From Cadophora sp. MPI-SDFR-AT-0126 (Eukaryota > Ascomycota > Leotiomycetes > Helotiales > Ploettnerulaceae): a stretch of DNA of 64,000 nt. Under the pieces are notes generated by a model, which saw nothing but the letters and a program-made list of their open reading frames with translations, did no database searches and was not told the origin of the DNA. Location of the stretch: assembly GCA_020747065.1 (NCBI GenBank), contig JAGMVK010000027.1, positions 558,001 through 622,000 on the forward strand. The letters are read 5' to 3'. The position numbers and the translations under genes are program-made. This document shows, piece after piece, positions 35,161 to 45,698 of the stretch; position 1 is the stretch's first letter, and the number at the start of each line of letters is the position of its first letter.

Positions 35161-36031
35161 AAATAATGTGCCATGTCACCACCACATATTGCAGCATGTA
35201 CAAGTATAATGGATACATTAATGGGGACAGATCCGACTGACTTCAAGGCAGCAATCTTTGCTTGATGTAGCCTGTCTGAGTGAGCGCGTTCATTTCTTAG
35301 AAACTGGTAGTAATGATTATCTCACGTTAGCTAGTCTTGTGAATCTTGATAGATAATTTTTCTCCGTTGTTTCTCTGGCTGCTCTCCATGACTTCCAAGA
35401 TGAGCAGACCTTACAGGGCTGTGGTTATTCAAAGTCAGGACATTTGAGAGAGAGAAAAGAACACAATTAATCGTACTTCTCTTCCTGATAACCGACATAC
35501 GTATCCCTAATCGTCCTGCACTCCGGATACCGAAACTCGCTCGGGAGACACAGGCCTCTGGTTTCAACTACAATAGACTGCGGTTCCTCAAGCGTAGGAC
35601 AAAGTCTAGACCATGATGGTGTCATAATCGAATACCACACTCACTAGCCCGACCCCGCATCCGACAGTGTGGGGCGAGATTGTCGAGCTGCGTTCCGAGC
35701 TACCAAAACAGGTTAAGCGAGATTCTTCCATCCGGACCCAGGAAAATTTCAAGCGATTGCTTGAATAGGAAATTGTCGGCGCCTCCAGTTCCTTTCTCGA
35801 GGCGCTTCGATGTGCCATTCCAAGATCGAGAGGAACTCCGTCTGGATACCGATACACAAGACAAGAGTAACATCATTTTGTCTGGATTGTTCGATCGCAG
35901 GGTTACTGAATCTTACTGTATTGTAGTAAGTTATGGATAAAATTACGTGCTACATAAAATATTGTGTTCAACCCTGTTGTCAAGGCATATCGAAGTTTCT
36001 TTTCCAGTAACCGTCCTAAGCATTTGACGCA
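35161..36031. other. Intergenic, no gene seen
   Basis: Short frames on both strands without support. The last part is the former promoter of the transketolase relic. Confidence 0.45.
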
Positions 36032-36490
36032 ATGGCACCATCACCTCCAGAATACGAAGACACCGCAGCCTTACAGCCTGTCAAGATCGATCAACACAAA
36101 CTCGCCAACATCTATGCGGCTGATCTGGTGTAGCCTCAGGAAAGCGACAAACATGATTTGGTCTTTCGAGTTTTCAGGTGCTTGATTGCAGATTTATGCG
36201 AGCAGTTCAAAGGCGGTCACCCTGGTATGTGTGAAAGTGTCAGAAGTGAAGTCTCTGCTGATCGTAATCGCAGTGGTGCAATGAGCATGGCAGCAATTGG
36301 AGTGCCGCTATGGAGATATGCCATGAAGTACTCTCCAAGCAATCCCAACTACTTCAATCGCGACCGTTTTGTCCTCTCGAATGGTAAGTCATTGGCTTTT
36401 AAGTAAACTAGCTTGAAGCTCACACAATGCACAGGTCACACATGTTTGTTTGTTTATTCCAGTATACATTCATGCATCTTGTTGGCTAGG
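36032..36490 (+). pseudogene. Transketolase (dihydroxyacetone-synthase-like) N-terminal relic
   Basis: From the ATG at 36032 the frame reads like the N-terminus of fungal transketolases of the dihydroxyacetone-synthase-like group. It continues through FRCLIADLCEQFKGGHPG, MSMAAIGVPLWRYAMKYSP, FNRDRFVLSNG and, after an intron, HTCLF. Lesions: an in-frame TAG at 36131-36133; loss of about one G at the HPG|GTATGT splice junction (36222-36226), so that no phase joins to GAMSM; and a frame change before QYTFMHLVGY near 36470. The remaining roughly 550 residues, including the ThDP and pyrimidine domains, are not found downstream. Transketolase would feed pentose phosphates into glycolysis, so its presence here fits the sugar locus, but this copy cannot be functional. 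Confidence 0.75.
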
Positions 36491-37013
36491 GAAGTAGAGG
36501 TGCCACAGACGCAGGCTAGCGTAAAGTCCGCCACTTCAAGTTGTGGGTGGTAGGAATAATGGAAGAGGAGTTTCATTGCCGAATCCTGTCGATTTTAAAA
36601 CTCTTTGTCGATTGAGGATAGTAATTATTTGCTGCAGATGTACTCAGAACACAGCATTTGGAAAGGTTTTCCATAATTGGCGGTTGTGTAAACACGGTCT
36701 CGCATGTTTGACGGCGCCGAGTCTTAATCGACAAAGTTGCTGGTGTTCTACTTCACCTTTGCGGACGATGGAGAATATTGGGTAGTCAGCTCCTGCCAGT
36801 TCATCAACATTTTGGCAGCTGTTGCGATTCCAGTAGTTTGATCGGCGCTCAACAAAGAAAAGAGGGATTGGACCAATGGTGAGACTCAACACTTGTGGTG
36901 ATTTCTAGCTGTCGAGATGAAGATACTACACAAGACCTGAGTTCTGTTTTAGGCGACTATTGAGTTGGGTGTAAAATCGGTGTAATTGGGCCCAAATCCT
37001 GACTCCATTCTTA
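36491..37013. other. Degenerate sequence after the transketolase relic
   Basis: No intact gene. Possibly eroded transketolase sequence, but I could not align any further conserved block with confidence. Confidence 0.35.
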
Positions 37014-38824
37014 TCATGCTTGTGTAAAAGACGAGACAAAGACTGAGCCACCGAGTGCCTTGGTCGCGAAGTTAAAAATGCCCCAGCGGTAACCCATGAA
37101 GAAATGCCAATCAGTGGTCAGTGTGTAGTTTCCACCAAGTGTCTTGAACGTGCTCCCGTCAACGCTATATGAGAAAGTTACAGTCTTTGCACTACTGGAC
37201 GCAGCCAGCATCGTCCCCCTCAGCCAGATTTGCCCTTTCGAGACAACTTCACTAGCAACCGTAGTCCCATTGGATGTTGTAGCCCAGCTGTTATCCGGGT
37301 CCTGTGATAGCCCCTGAACTTTGGAAATTGTATATGTACTTCCGGCTCGAGAGATACCAATGAATGCAGTCTGGTCACGTAAGGCAGCTAGGCCACACTT
37401 ATCTCCATCGGCCATGTTGCTAGTGTTGATCAAAACCGTGGCGACAGACAGGGGACCATGGACGCGGTGAGTGAGAGTATTCCGCGCTTTATACAGGTCA
37501 TTGGCCACGGTCGCTGTAGAGAGTGTGAGGCCGTTATTGATCTTATATTTGCTGGTGTCTGGATTATGGTTCCATTCCCAAGGAATAGCAAGACTTGTAC
37601 CACGGAAAGGATCAGTTCCAGTCCACGAGGGCATCGGATGGGGGGCTAAAGGAGCAGGGTAGGAAGCGCCCCAGCCACCGTTGACGGTGGTCAGTACTGG
37701 ATAGCCATCGGACCCCCAGGTGATAGGGGCGAGAACGGGCATGCGGCCAGCAGGGTACGCCCATGTAAATGACATGAAGTACCATCTTCCATCGGCAGTC
37801 TCTACCAGGCTTCCTTGGTGAGGGGTTCCGCCACCAGCGAGAGGGCCGGCGATGTTTGCTTGGAGCGTCTTGACGACCCACGGTCCCCATGGGCTCGTGG
37901 ATTTCCAGATTAGGGTTGCTTGCTCGCCTGGTGCGCTTTCAAGAATATAGTAGATGCCGTTCCTCTTGTACATGCGATTGCCTTCAATGAATGTGAAGCC
38001 AGATGGTGTAGATATTATTGACTGTGTTTTGGCAAGGCTGAGGCCGTTGCTCGATAGTTGAGCCATGGACACAGCACTCGAGCCATATACCACATACATC
38101 GTGTCATCATCATCGATGAAAAGACCACAATCGTAGAAGCACGTACCAGATATGACCGATGCTTGGGTCCAGGGCCCGGTAACTGCAGGAGCGGTATAGA
38201 CATACGAATTGGCAAAGTCAATGCACCCGATCCAGTACCATAACCCAGTACTTTTTCGATATCTCATTGTTGATGCCCAGGTACCCCCGATATAAGCTGT
38301 GCTTCCAACCATATTATATTTATCTCCGAAGGCCAAGGTGGGAACGGAGTGCCCGATGAATTCCCAATTAACTAGGTCATAAGATCGAAGGATTGGAGCT
38401 CCAGGAGAATAGTGCATGTTGGAGGCCGAGAAGTAATAGATGCCATCCGGACCCAAGAAGACATCATTGTCGGCAAAGTCTTCATACACGACAGGATTCG
38501 AAAAATTCCCCGATGGCGTCTGCAGTGGTGCTTTGCTTGTCGATATCACTAAGGTTGTGGTTACAGCTATTTTTGTTGAGCTGGATTTTGGTGGTTCACC
38601 TCCTGTGCACGGAACACATTGGGAATAGTAAGCATTCGCGGTGATGCAGCAGGATCCAGAAACGCAATTTGTTGCACCTGTCCATCCAGTCCCACCGCCT
38701 TTGGGGGGAAAAAACATTAGATTTGTTACTTCGAACGGGAGATGGACTTACATTGCCCATATAGGGCTGCTTGGGCAGAAACAGTCGAAGAAAAGGCAAA
38801 AAGTATGACCGGAATGAAAATCAT
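37014..38824 (-). CDS. Secreted CBM1-GH43 glycoside hydrolase (beta-xylosidase / alpha-L-arabinofuranosidase type)
   Basis: Two exons, 38752-38824 and 37014-38698, encode 585 residues. A signal peptide ([19 protein letters not shown]) is followed by a fungal cellulose-binding CBM1 (YGQCGGTGWTG ... YYSQCVPC), which the intron splits right after YGQ. A Ser/Thr/Lys linker of about 30 residues leads to the five-bladed GH43 domain. Candidate acids are the Asp in [12 protein letters not shown], the Asp cluster in [13 protein letters not shown] and the Glu in FIEGNRMY. The C-terminal beta-sandwich ([14 protein letters not shown]) is the usual accessory domain of this subgroup. It acts outside the cell on arabinoxylan side chains or xylo-oligosaccharides; the CBM1 anchors it to cellulose. 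Two XlnR-like GGCTAA sites lie upstream. The exact bond specificity is not certain. Confidence 0.92.
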
Positions 38825-38946
38825 AGCAAAAACACTCGAGCAGAAGACTTGAAAATTCCTATCTCATTGTTAAGCTACAAGATCATGCCTTTATAAGGCT
38901 CTCCGGAAACTGGGTAGTCTTGTGGAGTCAGCACCTTGCAAATCCT

Positions 38947-38952
38947 GCGGAG
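38947..38952 (+). promoter_or_regulatory. CreA-like GCGGAG motif in the GH43 promoter
   Basis: Fits SYGGRG, about 125 bp upstream of the GH43 start codon. The motif is degenerate, so a single site means little. Confidence 0.25.
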
Positions 38953-39003
38953 ATCTGCTCGAAGATATTCCGTCCAACAAGACAAGCAAAGAGTCGAAGA
39001 GGA

Positions 39004-39111
39004 GGCTAAGCATTTGAATATTCTTGTACAAAATAGAGGCATACCGGATAAATATGATGATAGCGCTAGAGTGGTAGACTCAATCACTAATCACTGGTGG
39101 ACTTAGGCTAA
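39004..39111 (+). promoter_or_regulatory. Two XlnR-like GGCTAA motifs upstream of GH43
   Basis: GGCTAA at 39004-39009 and GGCTAAA at 39106-39112, about 180 and 283 bp upstream of the GH43 start (38824). They match the GGCTAR/GGCTAAA site of the xylanase regulator XlnR, in the same orientation and about 100 bp apart. Confidence 0.5.
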
Positions 39112-40105
39112 ACTTAGAGATCATCGACTTAGTGACTCCTCACTCGCTTCGTTCTATTTTACCGTCTAGGGCATTGAACATCACTAAGTCGCAACACTGA
39201 ATTGAAATTCTTCAAATGGTAAAGCCAGTAACAAAAATGCAATAGAATAGCATTCTGAGTGAAACGCAAAGTAGCTTTTGTGTCGTGTTGATGTCGCGCC
39301 CAAGAAAAGGGTCAGGGCGACATTGTATTCCTATCTTAGCGCAACTGCATTGATCCTTCTGTGGCTTACAGTGGCATCCTAGTGGTGATAAACCCGGCGA
39401 ACCAAGCAATCCCCGCTTCTATGTAAATGAAAACTCAAAGATAAACCCACCAGTGCCCGTTCATACGACGGATCGTAGCGGATCATTTTTGTTGGGTTCT
39501 CAGAAAATCATGTCGGACTCTCCTCTTTGTGTTTTCTGCGTCTATTCGCGAGTCCTGGGCCCAGATACCCCTGAAATAGTTTCTAATGGAAGTCGCTAAG
39601 CCGTAAAGTATCCGTTCAGGCAATTTTTAGCGATGTCTTAAAAGCCCACACGATATGCCTATTGGTTTCCGAAACATTCTCTGAAGTCCTTCCCTGGACG
39701 GACGAGTCGAAGCAGACATCGGTGTCACAAGAGACGAGGGCAGATGTGAACATGAAAAGAGCTGCAAGACCAGGAATTTCTGACTTATTTGGAGGACCTT
39801 TTCCGTCTATGCTGGTCTAAATATCCAAAAGATCTGGGAACGATTGTCGGGCTCTCGAAGCAATACCATCGAATCAGTGGATCACACATTTAAAAATTAA
39901 AATAAGGACTTTTGGAACTCGTAATCTGATATCGAGTTTATGCGTTTGGTCGAGGTATTCTCGACGACTTGTACTTTCGAGATATAAGTTACAGCATCGA
40001 TCGACTTGATCGATGCACATTCTGCATACCGAATTACTGCTCATGTTTGATGATTTTCCTATTGTTATGTATTTATTTGCGAGTTGCCTCTTTACAACAT
40101 TCTTC
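39112..40105. other. Intergenic between GH43 and GH67, no gene seen
   Basis: AT-rich DNA with only short frames. Includes the distal GH43 promoter and the 3' flank of the glucuronidase. Confidence 0.5.
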
Positions 40106-42634
40106 CTAATCTACAATTCCGTGAGGCAAAAGAGAAACATAATCTAGAGGTGCCAACTCAGTCCCACTCGGAGTACCCACAACCTTGAGCACCTCGCCTT
40201 TCTTAACCTTGACGCTCGGGAATGTAATCCGAGTCGCTGAGTGTCCGTCAAGATAAGCAAATGGTTCATGCCCAAGACTGTCTTCGTTGTTGCCAATCCA
40301 CTTCCCAATCAACTTGTTGCCGACGTGCAGCTCCCATTGTGATCTGCCTCCATTTAAGTCAAAGTAGTTGACGGCAACATCGTAGATACCAGACGGGAAC
40401 TCGATGGCAGAAGTTGCTGTCCCTGTGGTAGTGTTGGATGTTGTGACGACTGCGTTGTGCTTGGAAGCAGTCTCGAAAGGCGTGACAGGCACGACCTGGT
40501 AGCCACTGAGAGTCATGTTCTCGGCTTCGATGCGCCAGCGATAGTTGCCAACTCGCTTGGCCTCGTCAGGGATTCCGGACAAGTTCGAGTAGAAGTTGTT
40601 GATGGCGTCTCGCCAGACGATGGAATGGCCAGACTGGTACTTCAACCGGAACAGGACATCCTCATAGCGTTCGTTGTCGATCTTGCCCTTCAGCGACTGC
40701 CACAATGGAACAAAGGTCTGGGCAGTTGCAGCTCCTTCATAATGAGCATCATAGAAGTGTTGAATGACAGTCTTGCCGGAGTGGAGACGAAAGTCGTAAC
40801 TGACATGATGGAACCAGAGTAAGAGCTCATCCGGGGTGGTCTCAAGATTCTCATATCTTGCTGCAACTTCGGCTGGGTACTGCCCAGAAAACCCTGTGCC
40901 ATTGGAAACCGTGCGATCCATTCCAATTGAATTTCTGTCTGCACGAGTCCATTGGCCCCAACCATTGTTGTCTTGAGAGGCCGGGTTGGGCCCGAAATGG
41001 GTATATAGAATATCCGTCAAAGTTTGGATTCCCAGATTGCCGCTGTAGTTTTCGTACGCTTGCCACGATTCCATGGACATCTTGGTGATGACGTCGAGCA
41101 CTTTTCGATCCAGTCCAAATGTAAGGCGAATCCAGTCTTGTAAAATATCCTGAGAATCTTCAGTTGGATCCCAGGCCAAGCGTCCGTATGCGTACAGATT
41201 TGACATTGCCAGATGGCTTCCAAGCCAGGTGTTATTAGTTCCAACGTTCACGACAGCAGCCGAGCCTCCTAAAGGTCGATTGAATCGCTCACTGGAGATG
41301 ATATCCCTGACCAAGGACTTCTTCCCATCAACACGAAGATCGAAATCCAGAATGGTCTTCCAGAGAGGCGGCAAGTAAACGAGATGATTTTGCTGTCCAA
41401 GATATTCTTGTGCAACCTGAAGCTCAACGGCGGTGCTAGTTTTCTTCAAGTGCGAGAACAGAGGGGAGACAGGCTCTCGAACTTGGAAATCGATTGGCCC
41501 GTACTTGATCTGGACCACAACGTTGTCGTCAAACTTGCCGTCTAAATCCTTGAAAAATTCAACAGCCGCATTCGCACGGTCTGCCTTCCAATCGGATTGG
41601 TTGAGCTGATCATACACGAACGCACGGAACATGAGAATTCCACCATGAGGCTCAACAGCCTTTGCAAAGAGGTTTGCCCCTTCTGCTAAGGTGCGGTTGT
41701 AGTGCAGTGGGCCAGGTTGCCCTTCTGAATTTGCCTTGACGAGATATCCAGCCATATCAGGGATACGATGATAGATTTGATTGGTGACATTGGTCCACCA
41801 AGAAATTACAGACTGATCCAGAGGGTCAGAAGTACTGAGACCGCCGAAGATTTCGGGGGAAGCAAAATTGAGAGACATCCCCAGTTGAACTCCATATGGT
41901 CTGAAAGCATCTGCAATTCGACCAAGCCCCTCGATGTTCTCGGCGCTGAGTAGAGTTGCATTGGCGTTGACATTGTTGACGACCACTGCATTTACTCGAA
42001 TAGATGCGAGGAGGCGAGCATATTGAGATGCTCTGGTCATATTTTGGACAACATGGCCGTTCTCAAAGAAAATCGACGGTCCACCGAAGCCCCGTTCGAC
42101 ACTTCCATGAGTTCCGCTGTTGTCAAGGTTATCCCACTGGTTCACCCAACGGATTGGCGCATTGGGGCTGGTGGCAAATGCAATCGGCTTGAAATTCCCC
42201 TGGGCAATCAACGAGAGGTACTCGAAAGCTCCATAAAGGGCAGCTCGTTCATTCTGGCCCAAGATTTGAATGGTATCGCATTTAGTATTCAGCCAGAATC
42301 CTTCTTCATCGAGTTTGGGGACGCCTCGAGGTCTTCCGTAGGCCTTGGTGTATGCATCGACTGTTCCAACAATGATAGACGATGCAGCTTTGGAACTCTG
42401 ATGGGACATGCTGACGGTTTTGCCTAAGATGCCTTTGAGGCCGGCTTGAAGTTCCTGCCCAGCAGTGTATACCGGACTTATCGTAGAAGAATTAAGTGCA
42501 ATGATAGTCGAAGGGATGGATCCAACATGCTGATTTGCATCTGGTAGAGACGCATATCGTAACCAGCCATTCAGTCCATTCTCACCAGCGGCAAAGCTGA
42601 GGGAGGCGAACAATGTAAACAAAGTATGACGCAT
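40106..42634 (-). CDS. aguA: GH67 xylan alpha-1,2-glucuronidase (AguA)
   Basis: Intronless, 842 residues, almost the standard length of fungal AguA. A signal peptide (MRHTLFTLFASLSFAAG) precedes ENGLNGWLRYASL. Family-specific blocks include APIRWVNQWDNLDNS and the general acid Glu in KANSEGQPGP (about residue 300). The base pair is the Asp in GPIDFQ (about 380) and the Glu in QEYLG (about 408), 28 residues apart exactly as in characterised GH67 enzymes. The C-terminal helical and beta regions are complete. It is secreted and removes (4-O-methyl)glucuronic acid from the ends of xylo-oligosaccharides, working with xylanase and beta-xylosidase such as the neighbouring GH43. A palindromic pair of CreA-type sites lies about 290 bp upstream. 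Confidence in family and function is high. Confidence 0.95.
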   Translation of the reverse strand: MRHTLFTLFASLSFAAGENGLNGWLRYASLPDANQHVGSIPSTIIALNSSTISPVYTAGQELQAGLKGILGKTVSMSHQSSKAASSIIVGTVDAYTKAYGRPRGVPKLDEEGFWLNTKCDTIQILGQNERAALYGAFEYLSLIAQGNFKPIAFATSPNAPIRWVNQWDNLDNSGTHGSVERGFGGPSIFFENGHVVQNMTRASQYARLLASIRVNAVVVNNVNANATLLSAENIEGLGRIADAFRPYGVQLGMSLNFASPEIFGGLSTSDPLDQSVISWWTNVTNQIYHRIPDMAGYLVKANSEGQPGPLHYNRTLAEGANLFAKAVEPHGGILMFRAFVYDQLNQSDWKADRANAAVEFFKDLDGKFDDNVVVQIKYGPIDFQVREPVSPLFSHLKKTSTAVELQVAQEYLGQQNHLVYLPPLWKTILDFDLRVDGKKSLVRDIISSERFNRPLGGSAAVVNVGTNNTWLGSHLAMSNLYAYGRLAWDPTEDSQDILQDWIRLTFGLDRKVLDVITKMSMESWQAYENYSGNLGIQTLTDILYTHFGPNPASQDNNGWGQWTRADRNSIGMDRTVSNGTGFSGQYPAEVAARYENLETTPDELLLWFHHVSYDFRLHSGKTVIQHFYDAHYEGAATAQTFVPLWQSLKGKIDNERYEDVLFRLKYQSGHSIVWRDAINNFYSNLSGIPDEAKRVGNYRWRIEAENMTLSGYQVVPVTPFETASKHNAVVTTSNTTTGTATSAIEFPSGIYDVAVNYFDLNGGRSQWELHVGNKLIGKWIGNNEDSLGHEPFAYLDGHSATRITFPSVKVKKGEVLKVVGTPSGTELAPLDYVSLLPHGIVD

Positions 42635-42916
42635 GGTAGGTGCCGGAAGGGGTGACAGTAACTCATTGTGCCCGGTTCGTAGAGGCAGGACAGGGTATTA
42701 AGAGTTTCAACAGTGATGAATTGAACCGGAAAAACTATGCAGATCCACCCGAGATTGACGTTCGGGCTGGGGCAGAATTGATGATTTAGGCAAAATGCTG
42801 AAGGTGGAGTTTCCTCGCCAGACTGAAATGAGGTCTAGTGCATCCGGCTGACATTTGCCGAAAGCTTTATTTGGATAGACGAGATTTGTGTTCATCCCAC
42901 TTGCAGGAACCTAAAC

Positions 42917-42938
42917 GCGGGGTACGGGAATACCCCGC
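42917..42938. promoter_or_regulatory. Palindromic double CreA-like site upstream of aguA
   Basis: GCGGGGTA at 42917-42924 and its exact complement TACCCCGC at 42931-42938, with a 6-bp spacer. Each arm contains GCGGGG, a perfect SYGGRG CreA site, in opposite orientation. Position is about 283-304 bp upstream of the glucuronidase start. Closely spaced CreA pairs are known to mediate strong glucose repression. Confidence 0.55.
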
Positions 42939-44019
42939 CAGGAGTGGGTAGAGCAAAACAGATTCGGAAAAGAGCGAGAATGTCCGAGACGCATCAACGG
43001 ATGGCACAAACTTTAAGGAGAGCGTACAGTTTTGGAGTACTTGACTCGCGATAGCTGCGATTCGATGGGCTATCATCGAAATCTCTTCTGGTTCATTTTG
43101 CTCGGAAGCATCAAGCTCATAACTTATCAATGATAACAGAATTATGAGATGCGGAAAAGCAAGCCCTGCATGCGTTTCATACGCAGAGGTATGGGTGCAT
43201 TTGGTCCAAATCGGATATTCGAGCGTAAAAACTAAGCCAAAGAGAATAAAGAAAGAGAGCGAAAAGGGGAACATATGTTATTCATTACATGTTTGTCAAA
43301 TCTCCACAGCCACTCCGACCTGGCAAGGAGCTTTCAGAGTCCTGCCACTGAGGTTCGTAGGCACACCTACGAGTCTGTGATGACGTGAATTATACACAGA
43401 ATAAGAGAGTTTCTTGAATTTTAGGCAACCAACAAAAGTTTTGTGCTGTCCTCGTGCATCAAGCGAAGACGTTAGAACGCCAACACCATTCGATGGATAC
43501 ACCGCCTTGCAAACCACCTGTTGGACGTTATGGGTCGCGCTCTGAGTGACTCGACCACGATAGACACTTTCGGCCAGCTAAACTCCTCATTGCCGATGAC
43601 TGCTTACTCCATCCAGCATCTACCAGCTGAGCCGAATATCTCACCACATTGGTGGGTCTGACAGTCGATCTCACTCCAACCATGAGAAGGGAGACACACC
43701 TGATCTCATGTCCGTTTGTCAAAACGGCTGAGATCTTGGTAGGGCTGAAAGCCAAGACCACCTCAGCCATCAGCATTTATCGTCGCATCCCGGCTGGCTG
43801 GGGCTGAGCCGTACAAATAGCCAACCACGACTCTGTGTAACACATTTTGCATTCGGTTTACATCCTATCACGAACGACATCAACGAACGAGAGCCAGAGG
43901 GACTTCCCAGTGCATACCAAGGCTCCAGGGTTCAAAAAGGAACCATAGCTGATAATGGAGAATCCTCCCCCCGCTTCCTCTTCCCCTTTGGAGATTTTTC
44001 ATCGAGCTCATCATTCACA
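42939..44019. other. Divergent intergenic region, no gene seen
   Basis: Between aguA and the cysteine-rich membrane protein gene. Frames of up to 135 codons on either strand lack any family signal. Confidence 0.5.
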
Positions 44020-45234
44020 ATGCGACCCCTCCATCTTGTATTTGGCCTGAGTTTGGCCGCTGCAATCGTGTGGGATGGACCAGAACCAACAAATCCTGCC
44101 AGCCTGATAACTGCGGGTACCAGTCCCAGGCCGACTGCAGCCGCTGAGCTGGTGAAGAGAGATGCCTGGCCGGCGAGCTTCTGCGGATTTGTCGGTGGTA
44201 TTTCATGTGAGTTTCGCCGATGCGCACAGGAACATTGGCTGATGGAGTAGCTCTTGGTGCAACATGCTCTCCACATTCTTCTTGCGTCTGGAACACCGAC
44301 TACTTCGTAGTGGGATGCTGTGCGACAGAGAGCAAGGCTTGCCTCTTCTTCACTTCATGCATCGACGAGAATTCGCCGGCCACGGCAGCAGATGACTCTC
44401 TGGTCTTCACATGGTACTTCTTCCGTCCGATAACTGGATATTGAATCTGACATCAACAGCCGAGGAACAAAGACATGCTTTCAAAACAACTACCCATCGA
44501 ATTACAGACAATGGGTAAGGTCCTCTGTGATGTACAGGATGGTGCTGACTTTCTAGGGATGCGGATACAATGCCACCTTCATCGCCTTGACGTATGAAAA
44601 TATGAGTGCGGACGCAGCAACAATTCAACAAGCATTTATTGGAACAGCAGAGCTCTTGGCCATGACCACATTGACAGCAACAGCGAACTACACAGTTACA
44701 GCCGTTCCAGAGTCCTCCTCGAGCAATCCTAGCACTGGTGTGATCGTTGGAGCTGCTGTTGGTGGATCAGCCATTCTGGTGATTGGAGCCGTCATTATTG
44801 CAGCTCTTCTCTTGAAGCGTCGACGAGACGTACAGCCAGTAATATCAGGACCAATCAGTCCCTTGAGCAGTCCAGGCATGACTGGACATGGAAGCGCTCA
44901 GATGGTGGGGTTCCATCATCCGACAGGTAGCTACTTCAATAAAGACCAGTTTCAGCCAATCATGATGGCAACGGGGCATTCTCCTGGACATTCGACCCAT
45001 TCTCAGCCACAAGTCTATCAGGGCTATCCGCCTCCCCAACCAAGTCCGGGCCATGGGGATGCAATATATCAGGCTTATCGACCCCCTCAGTCACCGGGTC
45101 CACTTCCCATGTCTCCAACACCACGAGAGATGGATGCTCGAAGCACAAGAAGTTTTGGCGGAATCTCACGAAAGCCCGTGGCAGGCCACGAGGATTTGAC
45201 TCCGCCTCTGCCGTTTACACCGCCCTCACATTGA
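44020..45234 (+). CDS. Single-pass membrane protein with cysteine-rich ectodomain and proline-rich tail
   Basis: Four exons, 44020-44206, 44251-44413, 44460-44514 and 44557-45234, join in phase to 360 residues. A signal peptide (about 1-17) precedes an ectodomain of about 190 residues with paired cysteines (SCVWN, VGCCATES, FFTSCID, KTCFQNNY, WGCGYN). One membrane helix, GVIVGAAVGGSAILVIGAVI, is followed by a basic stop-transfer (KRRRD). The cytoplasmic tail is rich in Pro, Gly, His and Ser (YPPPQPSPGHG). The architecture resembles fungal cell-wall sensors and WSC-like proteins, but the cysteine pattern is not a WSC domain that I can confirm. I know similar uncharacterised proteins across Pezizomycotina. 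A sensor or adhesion role is only a guess. Confidence 0.82.
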
Positions 45235-45698
45235 ATATGAGATTGCCTTACGACTGATGAATATGAATTATGCGATAAGACATTGTGACGACAATTGATG
45301 GTCTCCACGAGTGGCGTTCTGCGATGTGTTTCTTGGTGGGCCTGGGCATTGGTTGGGATCGTGACGGACAAATGACGCAGCATAGAGGAAACAAGATTTC
45401 GAGCATGATTGAAGACATGGAAATGACAGTTTGGAGAGGGATTATGTTCCCAAGACCCCTTGGAGGGTTAAATACTGGGCCGTATTGGCGGTAGCTTGCA
45501 AAAATTCAAGCAACTCGAAGAAGAAGATGCAGTGGCGCGCTGAATTTGGGCATAGGAGGACGGAAACATTATAATATTAGCGTGAAGTACATGCTCAGAT
45601 CACCAGTGCCAACAACTCACTTTGATACTGGCCAAATCAATGCATTGATATATCTGCGCCATGGGGGGCTAGATCCTTTTCTGAAGCCCAGGTCATCG
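45235..45698. other. Convergent intergenic region, no gene seen
   Basis: 3' flanks of two convergent genes. Confidence 0.5.

Noticed and set aside
40106..42634. Glucuronidase as GH115 instead of GH67
   Set aside because: Length near 842, the KANSEGQPGP acid motif and the Asp/Glu pair 28 residues apart are GH67 features.
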